Of a stretch of 64,000 bases of DNA, positions 55,704-64,000 are shown in pieces (position 1 is the first letter of the stretch; each line of letters opens with the position of its first letter). A program made the translations under genes and the position numbers. Source of the DNA: Terrimonas rubra. GTDB lineage: Bacteria > Bacteroidota > Bacteroidia > Chitinophagales > Chitinophagaceae. The stretch is taken from assembly GCF_042686025.1 (NCBI RefSeq), contig NZ_JBHUOZ010000003.1, positions 930,001 to 994,000 on the forward strand, written 5' to 3'. The notes below the pieces were generated by a model. The model saw only the letters and a program-made list of their open reading frames with translations, was not told the DNA's origin and did no database searches.

Positions 55704-57287
55704 ATGCAAAAGAAGATCACGTTAAAAGTACTCCCCTCAGAAGCTGCCAGCGATACAGCCATTAAAAGTATCATTGCCCGTACGGAATCGGTGCCGCCTA
55801 AAAACATTACCGGTTTTATTATCCAGAAAAGATCCATCGATGCCCGCAGCAAACAGCCCTGGGTCAATTTAACACTGAACGTATTTATTAACGAGCCCTT
55901 TCAGCAGCGGTCACTGATTCCTTTACAATATAAAGAAGTTGCCAATGCCAGGCACAAGGTCATTATTGTGGGCGCAGGCCCTGCAGGATTATTTGCCGCC
56001 CTGCGTTTACTGGAAGCAGGTGTACAACCCGTTATTCTTGAAAGAGGCAAGGATGTGCGTTCCCGCCGCCGCGACCTGGCAAAACTCAATAAGGAAGGCA
56101 TTGTAAACCCGGAGAGCAATTATTGCTTTGGAGAAGGCGGTGCCGGCACTTACAGCGATGGTAAATTATACACCCGCAGCAGCAAGCGGGGCGATATTGA
56201 CCGTATCCTGAATATATTTGTACATTTTGGCGCCGAAGAAAATATCCTCTTTGAAGCGCATCCGCATATCGGTACCAATAAGCTACCCCAGATCATGACC
56301 GCCATGCGGGAACAGATCATTGGCAGCGGCGGTGTTTTTTTATTTGAAAAAAAAGTAACCGATTTTATTATTGACAACCAGGTGATGAAAGGTGTGGTTA
56401 CTGCCGACGGGGATAGTCTTACGGCCGATGCTGTTATATTGGCAACGGGTCACTCGGCACGGGATGTTTTCCAGTTGTTACAGACAAAAAATATTGCCAT
56501 CGAGGCCAAGCCCTTTGCCCTTGGCGTGCGTATAGAACATCCGCAAAGTATTATTGATACGGCCCAGTATCACTGTGCGGTGCGTGACGGCCTATTGCCG
56601 CCGGCATCCTATAGCCTGGTGCAACAGGTGGAGGGTAGAGGTGTTTTCTCCTTTTGTATGTGTCCCGGCGGTATCATTGCCCCGGCTGCAACGGCACCCG
56701 GCGAGCTGGTGGTGAATGGGTGGTCGCCTTCCAAGCGCAATAATCCACATGCCAACAGCGGCATGGTTGTACAGGTAAATGTGTCCGATGCCATAACACA
56801 TCATAAACAAAAAAAACTGTCCTATAAGGAAGAGGATGCTTTGCTTTTAATGCAGTTTCAGCAACAGGTGGAGCAGGCTGCTTTTACGGCAGGTGGTGGA
56901 AAGATGGTAGCGCCTGCACAGCGCATGGTTGATTTTTCGAAAAATATTATTTCTTCTTCCCTGCCTGATTGCTCTTACTTACCGGGTGTGCACAGTACTT
57001 CCCTGCAGCAGGTATTACCCGGCTTTGTATTTAATAGCCTGCAACAGGCTTTTATTGAATTTGGCAAAAAAATGCGGGGTTATTATACCAACGATGCAAT
57101 TGTGGTAGCCACCGAATCCCGTACTTCCTCGCCCGTACGTATTCCGCGTAATGCCGGCGACTTACAACATCCGCAAATAAAACAACTATACCCCTGTGCC
57201 GAGGGCGCCGGTTATGCAGGCGGCATTGTGAGTGCAGCCATGGACGGCGAAAGAGTAGTGGAAGCGATATTGGTGCAGTTAGGTTAG
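55704..57287 (+). CDS. FAD-dependent dehydrogenase (COG2509-like)
   Basis: 527 residues, no signal peptide, cytoplasmic. The FAD dinucleotide-binding motif GAGPAG at residues 90-95 (HKVIIVGAGPAGLFAALRLL) follows an ~80-residue N-terminal domain (RSIDARSKQPWVNLTLNVFI), as in the COG2509 family. Further typical parts are NPESNYCFGEGGAGTYSDGK, the GVRIEHPQ stretch and the closing PCAEGAGYAGGIVSAAMDG. The family's physiological substrate is not known. An exact promoter match lies upstream, so it is probably a monocistronic gene. Confidence 0.85.
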   Translation: MQKKITLKVLPSEAASDTAIKSIIARTESVPPKNITGFIIQKRSIDARSKQPWVNLTLNVFINEPFQQRSLIPLQYKEVANARHKVIIVGAGPAGLFAALRLLEAGVQPVILERGKDVRSRRRDLAKLNKEGIVNPESNYCFGEGGAGTYSDGKLYTRSSKRGDIDRILNIFVHFGAEENILFEAHPHIGTNKLPQIMTAMREQIIGSGGVFLFEKKVTDFIIDNQVMKGVVTADGDSLTADAVILATGHSARDVFQLLQTKNIAIEAKPFALGVRIEHPQSIIDTAQYHCAVRDGLLPPASYSLVQQVEGRGVFSFCMCPGGIIAPAATAPGELVVNGWSPSKRNNPHANSGMVVQVNVSDAITHHKQKKLSYKEEDALLLMQFQQQVEQAAFTAGGGKMVAPAQRMVDFSKNIISSSLPDCSYLPGVHSTSLQQVLPGFVFNSLQQAFIEFGKKMRGYYTNDAIVVATESRTSSPVRIPRNAGDLQHPQIKQLYPCAEGAGYAGGIVSAAMDGERVVEAILVQLG

Positions 57288-57308
57288 GTGTTAAAGAGGA
57301 ATAGAAGA

Positions 57309-57415
57309 TAATAACCACAGTGTTAAAGGAGTTGATTCACAGAGGCACACAAAGTTTTATCAAAATTCGACTCTGTGTCACTCAGTGAAAAAACTCCGGC
57401 CACTTTGTGTCACTA
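57309..57415. repeat. Degenerate inverted repeat, likely dispersed intergenic element
   Basis: TTCACAGAGGCACACAAAG and, about 45 bases on, CTCTGTGTCACTCAGTG and CACTTTGTGTCACT, so parts are inverted copies (CACAGAG/CTCTGTG, CACAAAG/CTTTGTG). This is the look of short interspersed elements frequent in Bacteroidota genomes. Confidence 0.5.
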
Positions 57416-57450
57416 CCTTAACTCAAACACCATCAACCCCAACAATTCAT

Positions 57451-57492
57451 AACTCCTCATTCATAATTCCTCATTCATAATTCATCATTCAT
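57451..57492. repeat. Three tandem 14-bp repeats
   Basis: AACTCCTCATTCAT, AATTCCTCATTCAT, AATTCATCATTCAT, directly before the phospholipase-like gene's 3' end. There are no spacers, so this is not a CRISPR. Confidence 0.75.
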
Positions 57493-57501
57493 ACCTAACT
57501 C

Positions 57502-58479
57502 CTAATCATCCGTTTTAACCTCAGTAGCTATCAGTTTCTTTGCTTCTACCAGTTTCCCCTTTTTATACAATTTTAATTCACTCTTAAGGGTTTTAGCATC
57601 AACCGTATTTGTGATTAAAGATGAAAGATCCGGTTTGCCGGCATCTACCCAGGCGCTATACCAGTAATTGGCTATGTTTTCGGCCGATAACAGTAATTGT
57701 TCGTTGATACTATTTTTCAAGGCTTTATTATATTCAGCGGCAAAAGCACTGCTGTAAAAACGACGGTTCTTACCCCAGCGGAACTGCCATTGGTATTTGG
57801 TAGAATCGGTAAACTGTTTGGATACGGCTAACTCCTGTGCAAATAACTGCGGTAGTAAAGTATGGGTATGGTAAATAATATCCCAGGTTGCATCAGGGAT
57901 AGAAGCTATATACTTTGCTTTCTTCTTACTGTACAAATGATACTGGGTGAAAACCGTTTCAGGAACCGTTGTCTCCCATAAATCATGAACGCCTTGCTGG
58001 TTGGTCAGTTGGCCATCATAATTTAAAGAAGTATGAAGAGGTACATGCGCATCGCTTATATAATGGCCCAGGTCGGCCGCATAAAACAAAATACTGTCCT
58101 TGTTTTTATTGGCAAAAGCCTTTACCAGTTTGCCATATACTTCAATGATATTATAGGGCGATGTGCCGTACTTATGTAGCGTATCCGCAGGATACTTTTT
58201 AATAGCTTCATCCCAGGTCCGGGGTAAATAGGCGGCAGAATCGCCATAATACTCCAGGTCAATAAAATGTTTATTCCCTTCCGTTTTGTCAGTAAAACGG
58301 CGTTTATCGGGACGGGGGGCGTCCATCACAAGGGTTTCTTTATTGCTGTAAAAAAACTGTTGTAAACCTGCGGGTAGTTTATAAATAGCCAGTTGGTTCA
58401 CGGTACGGTGCACCAGGTAGCCCCAGCTGCTGAACATAATAACGGTTATTGCCAGTAATATCCACTTAAATCTTGCCAT
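57502..58479 (-). CDS. Zinc-dependent phospholipase C/S1-P1 nuclease-type protein
   Basis: 325 residues with a signal anchor. The zinc ligands expected for the family are all visible: W19-G and H24 (SSWGYLVHRTVNQLA), H71 and D74 (GNKHFIDLEYYGDS), H139 and D143 (ADLGHYISDAHVPLH), then H165 and E169 (GVHDLWET). This fits the trinuclear-zinc fold shared by bacterial phospholipase C and S1/P1 nuclease; which activity applies cannot be decided here. It is probably exported to the periplasm. It is convergent to the FAD dehydrogenase, and the ABC genes diverge on the other side. Confidence 0.8.
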   Translation of the reverse strand: MARFKWILLAITVIMFSSWGYLVHRTVNQLAIYKLPAGLQQFFYSNKETLVMDAPRPDKRRFTDKTEGNKHFIDLEYYGDSAAYLPRTWDEAIKKYPADTLHKYGTSPYNIIEVYGKLVKAFANKNKDSILFYAADLGHYISDAHVPLHTSLNYDGQLTNQQGVHDLWETTVPETVFTQYHLYSKKKAKYIASIPDATWDIIYHTHTLLPQLFAQELAVSKQFTDSTKYQWQFRWGKNRRFYSSAFAAEYNKALKNSINEQLLLSAENIANYWYSAWVDAGKPDLSSLITNTVDAKTLKSELKLYKKGKLVEAKKLIATEVKTDD

Positions 58480-58567
58480 AAAAGGGTTTGAGTTTACAAA
58501 GGTGGGATAAAAACCTGAAAGCTATACCACTTATACAATTTTATACAATATATTAATAGTGGAAGTT

Positions 58568-58575
58568 TATATTTG
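58568..58575 (+). promoter_or_regulatory. Bacteroidota -7 promoter element
   Basis: TATATTTG matches TAnnTTTG exactly, 18 bases before the ABC gene start. No clear -33 is present. Confidence 0.5.
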
Positions 58576-58593
58576 TAAGCATAAAACTACAAC

Positions 58594-59523
58594 ATGCCTA
58601 TACTGCAGATCAATAATCTTACTAAAAACTTTGCCACTCAAAAAGCCGTTAACAATATCAGTCTCAACATTGAAAAGGGACAAATATTTGGCTTATTGGG
58701 TCCCAATGGTGCAGGTAAGACCACGCTGATCAGGATGATCACCGGTATATTCTATCCTGACCAGGGCGAAATCATTTTTGACGGGAAACCTTTTGACCCG
58801 ATCAATGATATTGCCTATATAGGTTATATGCCCGAAGAACGCGGCCTGTATAAAAAAATGAAAATTGGCGAGCAGGCTTTATACCTGGCCCAGCTGAAAG
58901 GCCTGAGCAAGGCCGATGCTACGGCTAAAATAAAAGAATGGTTCAACCGCTTTGATATGCAGAGCTGGTGGAACAAAAAAGTGGAAGACCTGTCAAAAGG
59001 TATGTCACAAAAACTGCAATTCGTTACAACCGTATTGCACAATCCCAAGCTGATCATTTTAGATGAACCTTTCAGCGGCCTTGACCCGGTAAATGCCAAC
59101 CTCATCCGGGATGAGATTTATCGTATGGCGAAAGAAGGAGCTACTATTATCTTCAGTACCCACCGTATGGAACAGGTAGAGGAAATATGCGATCATATTG
59201 TATTGGTAAACAAAGGCGAGAAAATACTGGACGGAACAGTAAACCAGGTGAAACAGGAGTTTAAAGAAAACCTCTTCAAGGTAACCTTTAACAATGAACT
59301 GCTGGCGGAACACCTGGCCATTCATTTATTTGAAGTAAAGGAGAAGAAGAACAACAGTATTATTTTACAACGTAATGAAGGCTTTAGTAATAATGATATC
59401 ATCCAGTACTTTATTAATAAGGGACTGAGTATCGAATCTTTCAACGAGATATTACCTTCGCTGAACCAGATATTCATTAAGTTGGTAGAAGGTACACCCA
59501 CTGCCAGACAGTTTAATAACTAA
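58594..59523 (+). CDS. ABC transporter ATPase, NatA-like
   Basis: 309 residues. Walker A GPNGAGKT at 36-43 (K42), signature LSKGM at 133-137, Walker B LIILDEPFSGLD with D157-E158, H-loop STHRMEQ. The C-terminal ~90 residues are the DUF4162-like tail common in NatA/CcmA-type exporters. It drives the permease encoded 33 bases downstream, probably for Na+, drug or lipid export; the substrate cannot be deduced. An exact promoter match lies just upstream of the pair. Confidence 0.92.
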   Translation: MPILQINNLTKNFATQKAVNNISLNIEKGQIFGLLGPNGAGKTTLIRMITGIFYPDQGEIIFDGKPFDPINDIAYIGYMPEERGLYKKMKIGEQALYLAQLKGLSKADATAKIKEWFNRFDMQSWWNKKVEDLSKGMSQKLQFVTTVLHNPKLIILDEPFSGLDPVNANLIRDEIYRMAKEGATIIFSTHRMEQVEEICDHIVLVNKGEKILDGTVNQVKQEFKENLFKVTFNNELLAEHLAIHLFEVKEKKNNSIILQRNEGFSNNDIIQYFINKGLSIESFNEILPSLNQIFIKLVEGTPTARQFNN

Positions 59524-59556
59524 CCAACATTTTACCACACTACCAACTACATAACA

Positions 59557-60828
59557 ATGAACAAAACAATACTAATTATAAAAAGAGAGTTTCTTACCAG
59601 GGTAAGAAAACGCACTTTCATCATCAGCACCTTACTTTTCCCCCTGTTGTACCTGGGCCTGGTTTTCGGTATGGGTTATATTGGGGAAAAAAGTAAAAGT
59701 GTATTAAAGATCGCGGTGATCGACTCATCGGGCCTGCTGGACAGGGGACGGGTGGAAAGGGCCAATGCGGCGGATGTTTCCAGTCACCTGAACCTGGTAA
59801 CCGATAGCGCCGCCACTGTGATTAAAAACTTTGAAGCAAAAGGTTATGACGGCTACCTGGTATTACCTGCCGGGGCTACGGTAGAGAACGGACTGGACAA
59901 ACTTATCCTGCATACCGGCCGTACTTTAGGTTCGGCAGCGGAAGTACAGATGAAGCTGGGCAATATCCTTAACGAGATCAAGTATGAAAAACTGGGTATT
60001 GACGAAACCAAGCGTAAAGCTTTGTCCAGCCAGCTTACTATTAAACCGCAAAATGTAAACGACGAAAAAGCCAATTCCAATGTAGCTTCTACTATTGGTA
60101 TGGTGTCGGGTTTCCTGATATACTTTATTTTACTCATCTATGGTTCGCAGGTAATGATGGGGGTGATGGAAGAAAAAACCAACCGTATTGCCGAGGTAAT
60201 GGTATCATCGGTAAAACCTTTTCAACTGATGCTGGGCAAAATTGTCGGTATCGGCCTGGTGGCATTTACCCAGTTTATTTTGTGGATCGCTTTTATATTC
60301 ATCATTTATAATGCTACCAAAGTATCCGGTGGTGGTGAAGGATCGGCTATTAACTCAATGGTTGGCGGTGTACAGGAAGTGTTCACTTCTTTAAACCTGC
60401 CATTGTTATTAGGAAGTTTTGCCTTCTACTTTATGGGTGGTTTCTTCTTTTACTCCTCCCTGTATGCGGCAATCGGCAGTGCGGTGAACGAGGATATGCG
60501 TGAAGCGCAATCCTTAAGTTTTCCGGTGACCATGATCGTGATCTTTGCTATCATGTTAATGACCATTGCCATTAAAGATCCGTCCAGTCCTGTGGCTGTA
60601 TGGGGTAGCATTATTCCGTTTACCTCGCCTATTGTTATGATGGCCCGTATACCTTTTGGCGTACCGGGTACTGTGCCTGTCTGGCAACTGGCTTTATCAG
60701 TAGGGTTATTAATTGGTGGTTTTGCGTTTACTACCTGGTTTGCGGGTAAAATTTACCGCACAGGTATTTTAATGTATGGCAAAAAGCCATCCTGGAAAGA
60801 AATGCTGAAATGGGCATTCCGTAAATAA
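59557..60828 (+). CDS. ABC-2 type permease, NatB-like
   Basis: 423 residues. A first membrane helix (FIISTLLFPLLYLGLVFG) is followed by a ~150-residue extracytoplasmic domain (VIDSSGLLDRGRVERANA). Then come about five helices including VSGFLIYFILLIYGSQVMMG and FFFYSSLYAAIGSAVNED. The layout fits ABC2_membrane_3/NatB proteins. It forms the exporter together with the upstream ATPase. It ends with a strong terminator, so the two genes make a two-gene operon. Confidence 0.92.
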   Translation: MNKTILIIKREFLTRVRKRTFIISTLLFPLLYLGLVFGMGYIGEKSKSVLKIAVIDSSGLLDRGRVERANAADVSSHLNLVTDSAATVIKNFEAKGYDGYLVLPAGATVENGLDKLILHTGRTLGSAAEVQMKLGNILNEIKYEKLGIDETKRKALSSQLTIKPQNVNDEKANSNVASTIGMVSGFLIYFILLIYGSQVMMGVMEEKTNRIAEVMVSSVKPFQLMLGKIVGIGLVAFTQFILWIAFIFIIYNATKVSGGGEGSAINSMVGGVQEVFTSLNLPLLLGSFAFYFMGGFFFYSSLYAAIGSAVNEDMREAQSLSFPVTMIVIFAIMLMTIAIKDPSSPVAVWGSIIPFTSPIVMMARIPFGVPGTVPVWQLALSVGLLIGGFAFTTWFAGKIYRTGILMYGKKPSWKEMLKWAFRK

Positions 60829-60856
60829 GTTAAACAGTTACCTGCTTATATCATTC

Positions 60857-60888
60857 AACTCCTTTTACCCCGGTAAAAGGAGTTTTTG
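60857..60888 (+). terminator. Terminator of the ABC exporter operon
   Basis: AACTCCTTTTACC / GGTAAAAGGAGTT, a perfect 13-bp stem with a two-base loop, then T residues. Confidence 0.85.
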
Positions 60889-61076
60889 TTTATGGCGGTT
60901 ATCGGAAACATCCTGTAACTTACAATAGGTAAGAATCATTTTATAGCTGGTTTGTGTGGTTCATGTTACACCACTGCAAGACAGGTTGAGTGGACATGTA
61001 TATGCCCCGCAACAATACTGTTGAGGTAAAAGCAACCAAAGAACATGGATGCACTACAGCGGATAAAAAATAAATA

Positions 61077-61625
61077 ATGGTAATAGTAATTGATGAACAT
61101 ACGCGGCTGGAAGAAACAGCACCGGAGCATGCAGCCGGTTTATTGGATGCGGTGAATGCCAACCGGGATCACCTGTCGACATTTTTACCCTGGGTAGGGG
61201 CCATGCAGACGGTGGAAGATTTTGAACGGTACATACAACAATGCCAGCAAAAGACAGCTGAAAAACTGGAGCAGAGTTTTGTGATCGTTGTTAACGGTGT
61301 TATTGCGGGCAGGATAGGGATACACCATATTCAGCCGGCTAATCAGTCCGGGGCCATAGGATATTGGCTCACCCGTGAAGCCGGTGGCAAGGGCGTGATG
61401 CTGAACTGTTGCCGTAAAATAGTGGAATACGGTTTTTCGGTTTTACAACTGCATCGCATTGAAATAAAGGCAGCTACCCATAATATAAAAAGCCAGGCCA
61501 TTCCGCAAAAGCTGGGGTTTATCCGGGAAGGAGTTTTAAGAGAATCTGAACGGGTAAATGATGTTTATTTTGATATTGTGCTGTACGCCATGCTGCAACA
61601 TGAATGGAAACGTCTTTTACAATAA
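61077..61625 (+). CDS. GNAT N-acetyltransferase, RimJ/RimL-like
   Basis: 182 residues, full length for the family. It begins with HTRLEETAPEHAAGLLDAVN, has a WVGAMQTVEDFERYI helix, the strand IAGRIGIHHIQPANQSGAIG, and the acetyl-CoA loop area with GYWLTREAGGKGVM. The late segment HRIEIKAATHNIKSQAIPQK, LGFIREGVLR is typical of RimL-type enzymes. It transfers acetyl from acetyl-CoA to an N-terminal or other amine; the target is unknown. It is monocistronic. Confidence 0.88.
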   Translation: MVIVIDEHTRLEETAPEHAAGLLDAVNANRDHLSTFLPWVGAMQTVEDFERYIQQCQQKTAEKLEQSFVIVVNGVIAGRIGIHHIQPANQSGAIGYWLTREAGGKGVMLNCCRKIVEYGFSVLQLHRIEIKAATHNIKSQAIPQKLGFIREGVLRESERVNDVYFDIVLYAMLQHEWKRLLQ

Positions 61626-61741
61626 CCGGACCCCGCCCCGTTTGTTAAATATTTTACAATCCCCGTAGCGGGTTTATTTAATACGAATATTGTCGTAATA
61701 TTGTACGAAGTATTTCGTTTTTAAACCATAAATCAATTATT

Positions 61742-62581
61742 ATGCAAACCACGCCGACTAGAACAGTTAAAAAGATTTCCATAGCCGCACTCAGTGTGGC
61801 GGCAGTATGTGTACTGGCTTCCTGGGGGTATAAACAAACCCAGTATAAGTACGAGGGCACACACCAGGTACATGATACCGTACCCAAACAAAAAGTAGCG
61901 GATTTTGATGAGACCCTGCGCCAGTTAGACGAAGCGGAAAGGCAGCTATCAGGACCGGAGTTAAAAGCTAAAGTCTCAGCCGCTTTAAGCCAGTTAGATG
62001 CTGAGAAAATAAAACAACAGGTACAATCGGCCATGAAAGAAGCCGAACTGGCCATGAAAAGTATTGACCTGGATAAAATTCAACAGGAGATAGAACAAAG
62101 CCTGTCTAAAGTGGATTTTGATAAAATGAAAGCTGATATGGAAAAAGCTTTGGTTACTGCAAAAGAAGATATGAAAAGGGCCAAAGAAGAAATGAAGACC
62201 ATTAATAAAGCGCAAATAGAAAAAGAGCTGAAAAGCGCCTATGAAGAGATAGAGAAAATGAAGCCGGAATTGGAAAAGTCCATGAAAAATATGGAGTTTG
62301 ATCTGTCAAAGGCAAAAGTAGAGATTGAAAAGGCAAGGGTAGAAGTAAAAGATTATAAAACCATTGTTGAAGGGCTTGAAAAAGACGGCTTATTAGATAG
62401 TAAAAAGAATTATACCCTGGAGCACAAAGACGGTGCCCTGTATATTAACGGTGAAAAAGCATCACAGGATGTATACAAAAAACATGAATCACTGTTAAAA
62501 AAATATCCCGAACTGAAAATTAAAAAAACAGAAAAGTCTTTAAATATCACTAAGGACAAAGAAGAAGGCGTAGAAATATAA
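61742..62581 (+). CDS. Membrane-anchored coiled-coil protein
   Basis: 279 residues. A single N-terminal hydrophobic segment (ISIAALSVAAVCVLASWGY) acts as signal or anchor. Residues ~55-215 are almost continuous heptad-like Lys/Glu/Met sequence (ADMEKALVTAKEDMKRAKEE), a long coiled coil with an internal 'KMK..ME' repeat. The C-terminal ~65 residues form a small domain (KNYTLEHKDGALYINGEKAS). The last part resembles the tails of some Bacteroidota anti-sigma-linked proteins, but I cannot assign a family. It is probably periplasmic. It ends 40 bases before a shared terminator. Confidence 0.7.
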   Translation: MQTTPTRTVKKISIAALSVAAVCVLASWGYKQTQYKYEGTHQVHDTVPKQKVADFDETLRQLDEAERQLSGPELKAKVSAALSQLDAEKIKQQVQSAMKEAELAMKSIDLDKIQQEIEQSLSKVDFDKMKADMEKALVTAKEDMKRAKEEMKTINKAQIEKELKSAYEEIEKMKPELEKSMKNMEFDLSKAKVEIEKARVEVKDYKTIVEGLEKDGLLDSKKNYTLEHKDGALYINGEKASQDVYKKHESLLKKYPELKIKKTEKSLNITKDKEEGVEI

Positions 62582-62633
62582 TCTCCTTCAAAACGATAAA
62601 GCCTTGATTTAGTATTTGAATATTTCGTCTTAC

Positions 62634-62668
62634 AAAAAAGCCCGGCAATTTTCATTGACGGGCTTTTA
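62634..62668. terminator. Terminator between convergent genes
   Basis: AAAAGCCCG / CGGGCTTTT stem with a 14-base loop, with T-runs on both strands (longer on the minus side). Confidence 0.75.
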
Positions 62669-62687
62669 CTATTATATCAAATTACTT

Positions 62688-63107
62688 TTAGCGTAATTTG
62701 TCAATGCTCTTGATCAACTGCTGATCTTTCCTGATACCGCGGGCCGCCATCACAAATCCGGCTATAATGCCCAATACCAATAAGGACGTTAACGCTAAAT
62801 TACCTTTTTCAAACTTCTGCATACCTGCTATGTACATAATAAACAAGCCCAGGGAAGTTAGTATGCCAACCAGGGCCAGGCGTAACTGTAACTTACGGTC
62901 CTTATATAGGAAAATAGTAACCAGGGCCAGTATTATATTGGCACCTGTAAGCAAAATATAAAAAAAATTAGCGGCACCATCCAGTATGGCCATTTCCATC
63001 ATATTGGCCTCATTCAAGCGGGTACCGGTGTAAAAAGGAAAGTTGAAACTCAGTATTCCGCATATTACTGATAACAGTAACCATAAACTCTGCTGGCGTT
63101 GTATCAT
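62688..63107 (-). CDS. DUF4293 membrane protein
   Basis: 139 residues, four membrane helices. The start MIQRQQSLWLLLSVICGILS and the pattern FPFYTG, FFYILLTGANIILALVTIFL, YKDRKLQLRLALVGILTS are characteristic of DUF4293 in Bacteroidota. The short basic tail (ARGIRKDQQLIKSIDKLR) faces the cytoplasm. Function is not known. It lies just downstream of glyA on the same strand, with a 39-base gap, so the two may be cotranscribed. Confidence 0.9.
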   Translation of the reverse strand: MIQRQQSLWLLLSVICGILSFNFPFYTGTRLNEANMMEMAILDGAANFFYILLTGANIILALVTIFLYKDRKLQLRLALVGILTSLGLFIMYIAGMQKFEKGNLALTSLLVLGIIAGFVMAARGIRKDQQLIKSIDKLR

Positions 63108-63146
63108 AATTATAGTTTAAGTTTTTATAAATAAACCGGTTGCAAA

Positions 63147-64000
63147 TTATAATTCAGGATATAGAGGGAATTTTTGCATAAATGTATGCACATCATTTTT
63201 AACGGCAGCTATTTCCTGCTCATTGTCAATATTCATCAGTACCCTGTCAATCAGCTCCACCACAGTCGTTACATCGGCTTCCTTCATGCCACGGGTGGTA
63301 ACGGCAGGCACACCTACACGGATACCCGAAGTAACAAAGGGTGATTTATCATCAAAAGGTACTGCGTTTTTATTCAGGGTAATATGGGCTTTATCCAGTG
63401 TTTCCTGGGCCTTTTTGCCGGTGATGTTCTTATTACGCAGGTCGATCAGCATTAAATGGTTATCGGTACCGTCGCTGATCAGGTTATAGCCCTTGCTTAC
63501 AAAAGCTTTGGCCATAGCCTGGGCATTGGCAATTACCTGTTTACCATATACAGCAAAATCATCGCTCAGTATTTCACCAAAGGCAACGGCCTTGGCGGCA
63601 ATCACATGCTCCAGCGGACCACCCTGTGTACCGGGGAATACGGCCAGGTCTAACAACTGCGTAATGGTACGGGTATTACCTTTAGGGTCTTTAATACCCC
63701 AGGGATTTTCAAAATCGTGGCGTACCATAATGATACCGCCTCTTGGTCCGCGTAAGGTTTTATGTGTAGTTGAGCTTACAATATGACAATGATCAAAAGG
63801 ATCGTTCAGTAAACCTTTGGCAATAAGGCCGGCGGGGTGGGCAATATCGGCAAATACGATCGCCCCGATCTGGTCGGCTACGGCACGGATGCGTTTATAA
63901 TCCCAGTCGCGACTATAGGCCGAAGCACCGCAGATGATCATCTTGGGCTTTTCACGCAAAGCGATCTCTTCCAGTTGCTCATAATCTACCAGGCCGGTAT
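63147..64000 (-). CDS. glyA: Serine hydroxymethyltransferase, 3' part (start outside window)
   Basis: The frame stays open to the right window edge (TGLVDYEQLEEIA read on the minus strand), so the first ~140 residues lie beyond it. Present are the C-terminal ~284 residues with the PLP-binding lysine in SSTTHKTLRGPRGG (Lys codon near 63760), ADIAHPAGLIAKGL and SGIRVGVPAVTTRG. It converts serine and tetrahydrofolate to glycine and methylene-THF in the cytoplasm. The family's usual length of ~420-430 is consistent with the missing part. Confidence 0.96.
   Translation of the reverse strand, partial: TGLVDYEQLEEIALREKPKMIICGASAYSRDWDYKRIRAVADQIGAIVFADIAHPAGLIAKGLLNDPFDHCHIVSSTTHKTLRGPRGGIIMVRHDFENPWGIKDPKGNTRTITQLLDLAVFPGTQGGPLEHVIAAKAVAFGEILSDDFAVYGKQVIANAQAMAKAFVSKGYNLISDGTDNHLMLIDLRNKNITGKKAQETLDKAHITLNKNAVPFDDKSPFVTSGIRVGVPAVTTRGMKEADVTTVVELIDRVLMNIDNEQEIAAVKNDVHTFMQKFPLYPEL

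Noticed and set aside
57451..57492. Short tandem repeats considered as a CRISPR array
   Set aside because: The 14-bp units abut without spacers and no cas gene is near.

Overview
The window looks like a chromosome segment of a Bacteroidota bacterium, most likely family Chitinophagaceae (Chitinophaga/Niastella-like). The evidence is type IX secretion (T9SS) C-terminal sorting domains, a SusC/SusD pair with its import-associated zinc metallohydrolase, Bacteroidetes-type giant RHS proteins, DUF4293 and DUF4142 proteins, lipoproteins of Bacteroidota type, and several exact matches to the Bacteroidota -7 promoter element TAnnTTTG. The genus assignment is inference; no rRNA or tRNA gene was seen.

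Layout. (1) 1-9.5 kb: two large T9SS-secreted surface proteins. The first lacks its 5' end and carries four ~1.25-kb internal repeats. A frameshifted remnant of a third copy follows, with duplicated terminator/leader segments. (2) 9.6-12.3 kb: a LuxR-type response regulator, an alpha/beta-hydrolase-like lipoprotein and a DUF2200 protein. (3) 12.95-35.2 kb: a polymorphic-toxin island. It holds an outer-membrane beta-barrel protein with a long coiled coil, an FN3-like exported protein, a 2511-aa giant surface protein, a small periplasmic protein, a 2691-aa RHS protein ending in an unrecognised toxin tip, and an immunity gene overlapping it by 4 nt. Downstream lie two copies of a ~395-bp direct repeat, an orphan toxin fragment, a second toxin-tail remnant and a second candidate immunity gene. 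(4) 35.3-37 kb: a serine beta-lactamase-like hydrolase and a small conserved protein. (5) 37.3-46.8 kb: a nutrient-uptake locus with SusC, SusD, a HExxH lipoprotein and a DUF4302/DUF1735/F5-8C-type lipoprotein, followed by convergent genes for a DUF4142 lipoprotein and a second HExxH + F5/8C lipoprotein. (6) 47.2-50.4 kb: a Gfo/Idh/MocA oxidoreductase, a DUF1080 (3-keto-glycoside hydrolase type) lipoprotein and a bestrophin-like channel. (7) 50.6-64 kb: mostly housekeeping genes: Kup potassium transporter, a DUF6427-like membrane protein, a COG2509 FAD-dependent dehydrogenase, an S1/P1-nuclease/phospholipase C-type zinc enzyme, a NatA/NatB-like ABC exporter, a GNAT acetyltransferase, a coiled-coil protein, DUF4293 and the 3' part of glyA.

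The most notable system is the 12.95-35.2 kb island. From about 16.2 kb its base composition drops sharply, inside the FN3 gene. Its gene order suggests a dedicated set of surface-export or shell proteins built around an RHS-encapsulated toxin. Its 3' end shows toxin-tip turnover: a live tip/immunity pair, then dead tip fragments with a surviving immunity gene, flanked by direct repeats that each carry a terminator and a promoter-like element. The toxin tip, both immunity proteins and the two accessory exported proteins match no family recognisable by eye.
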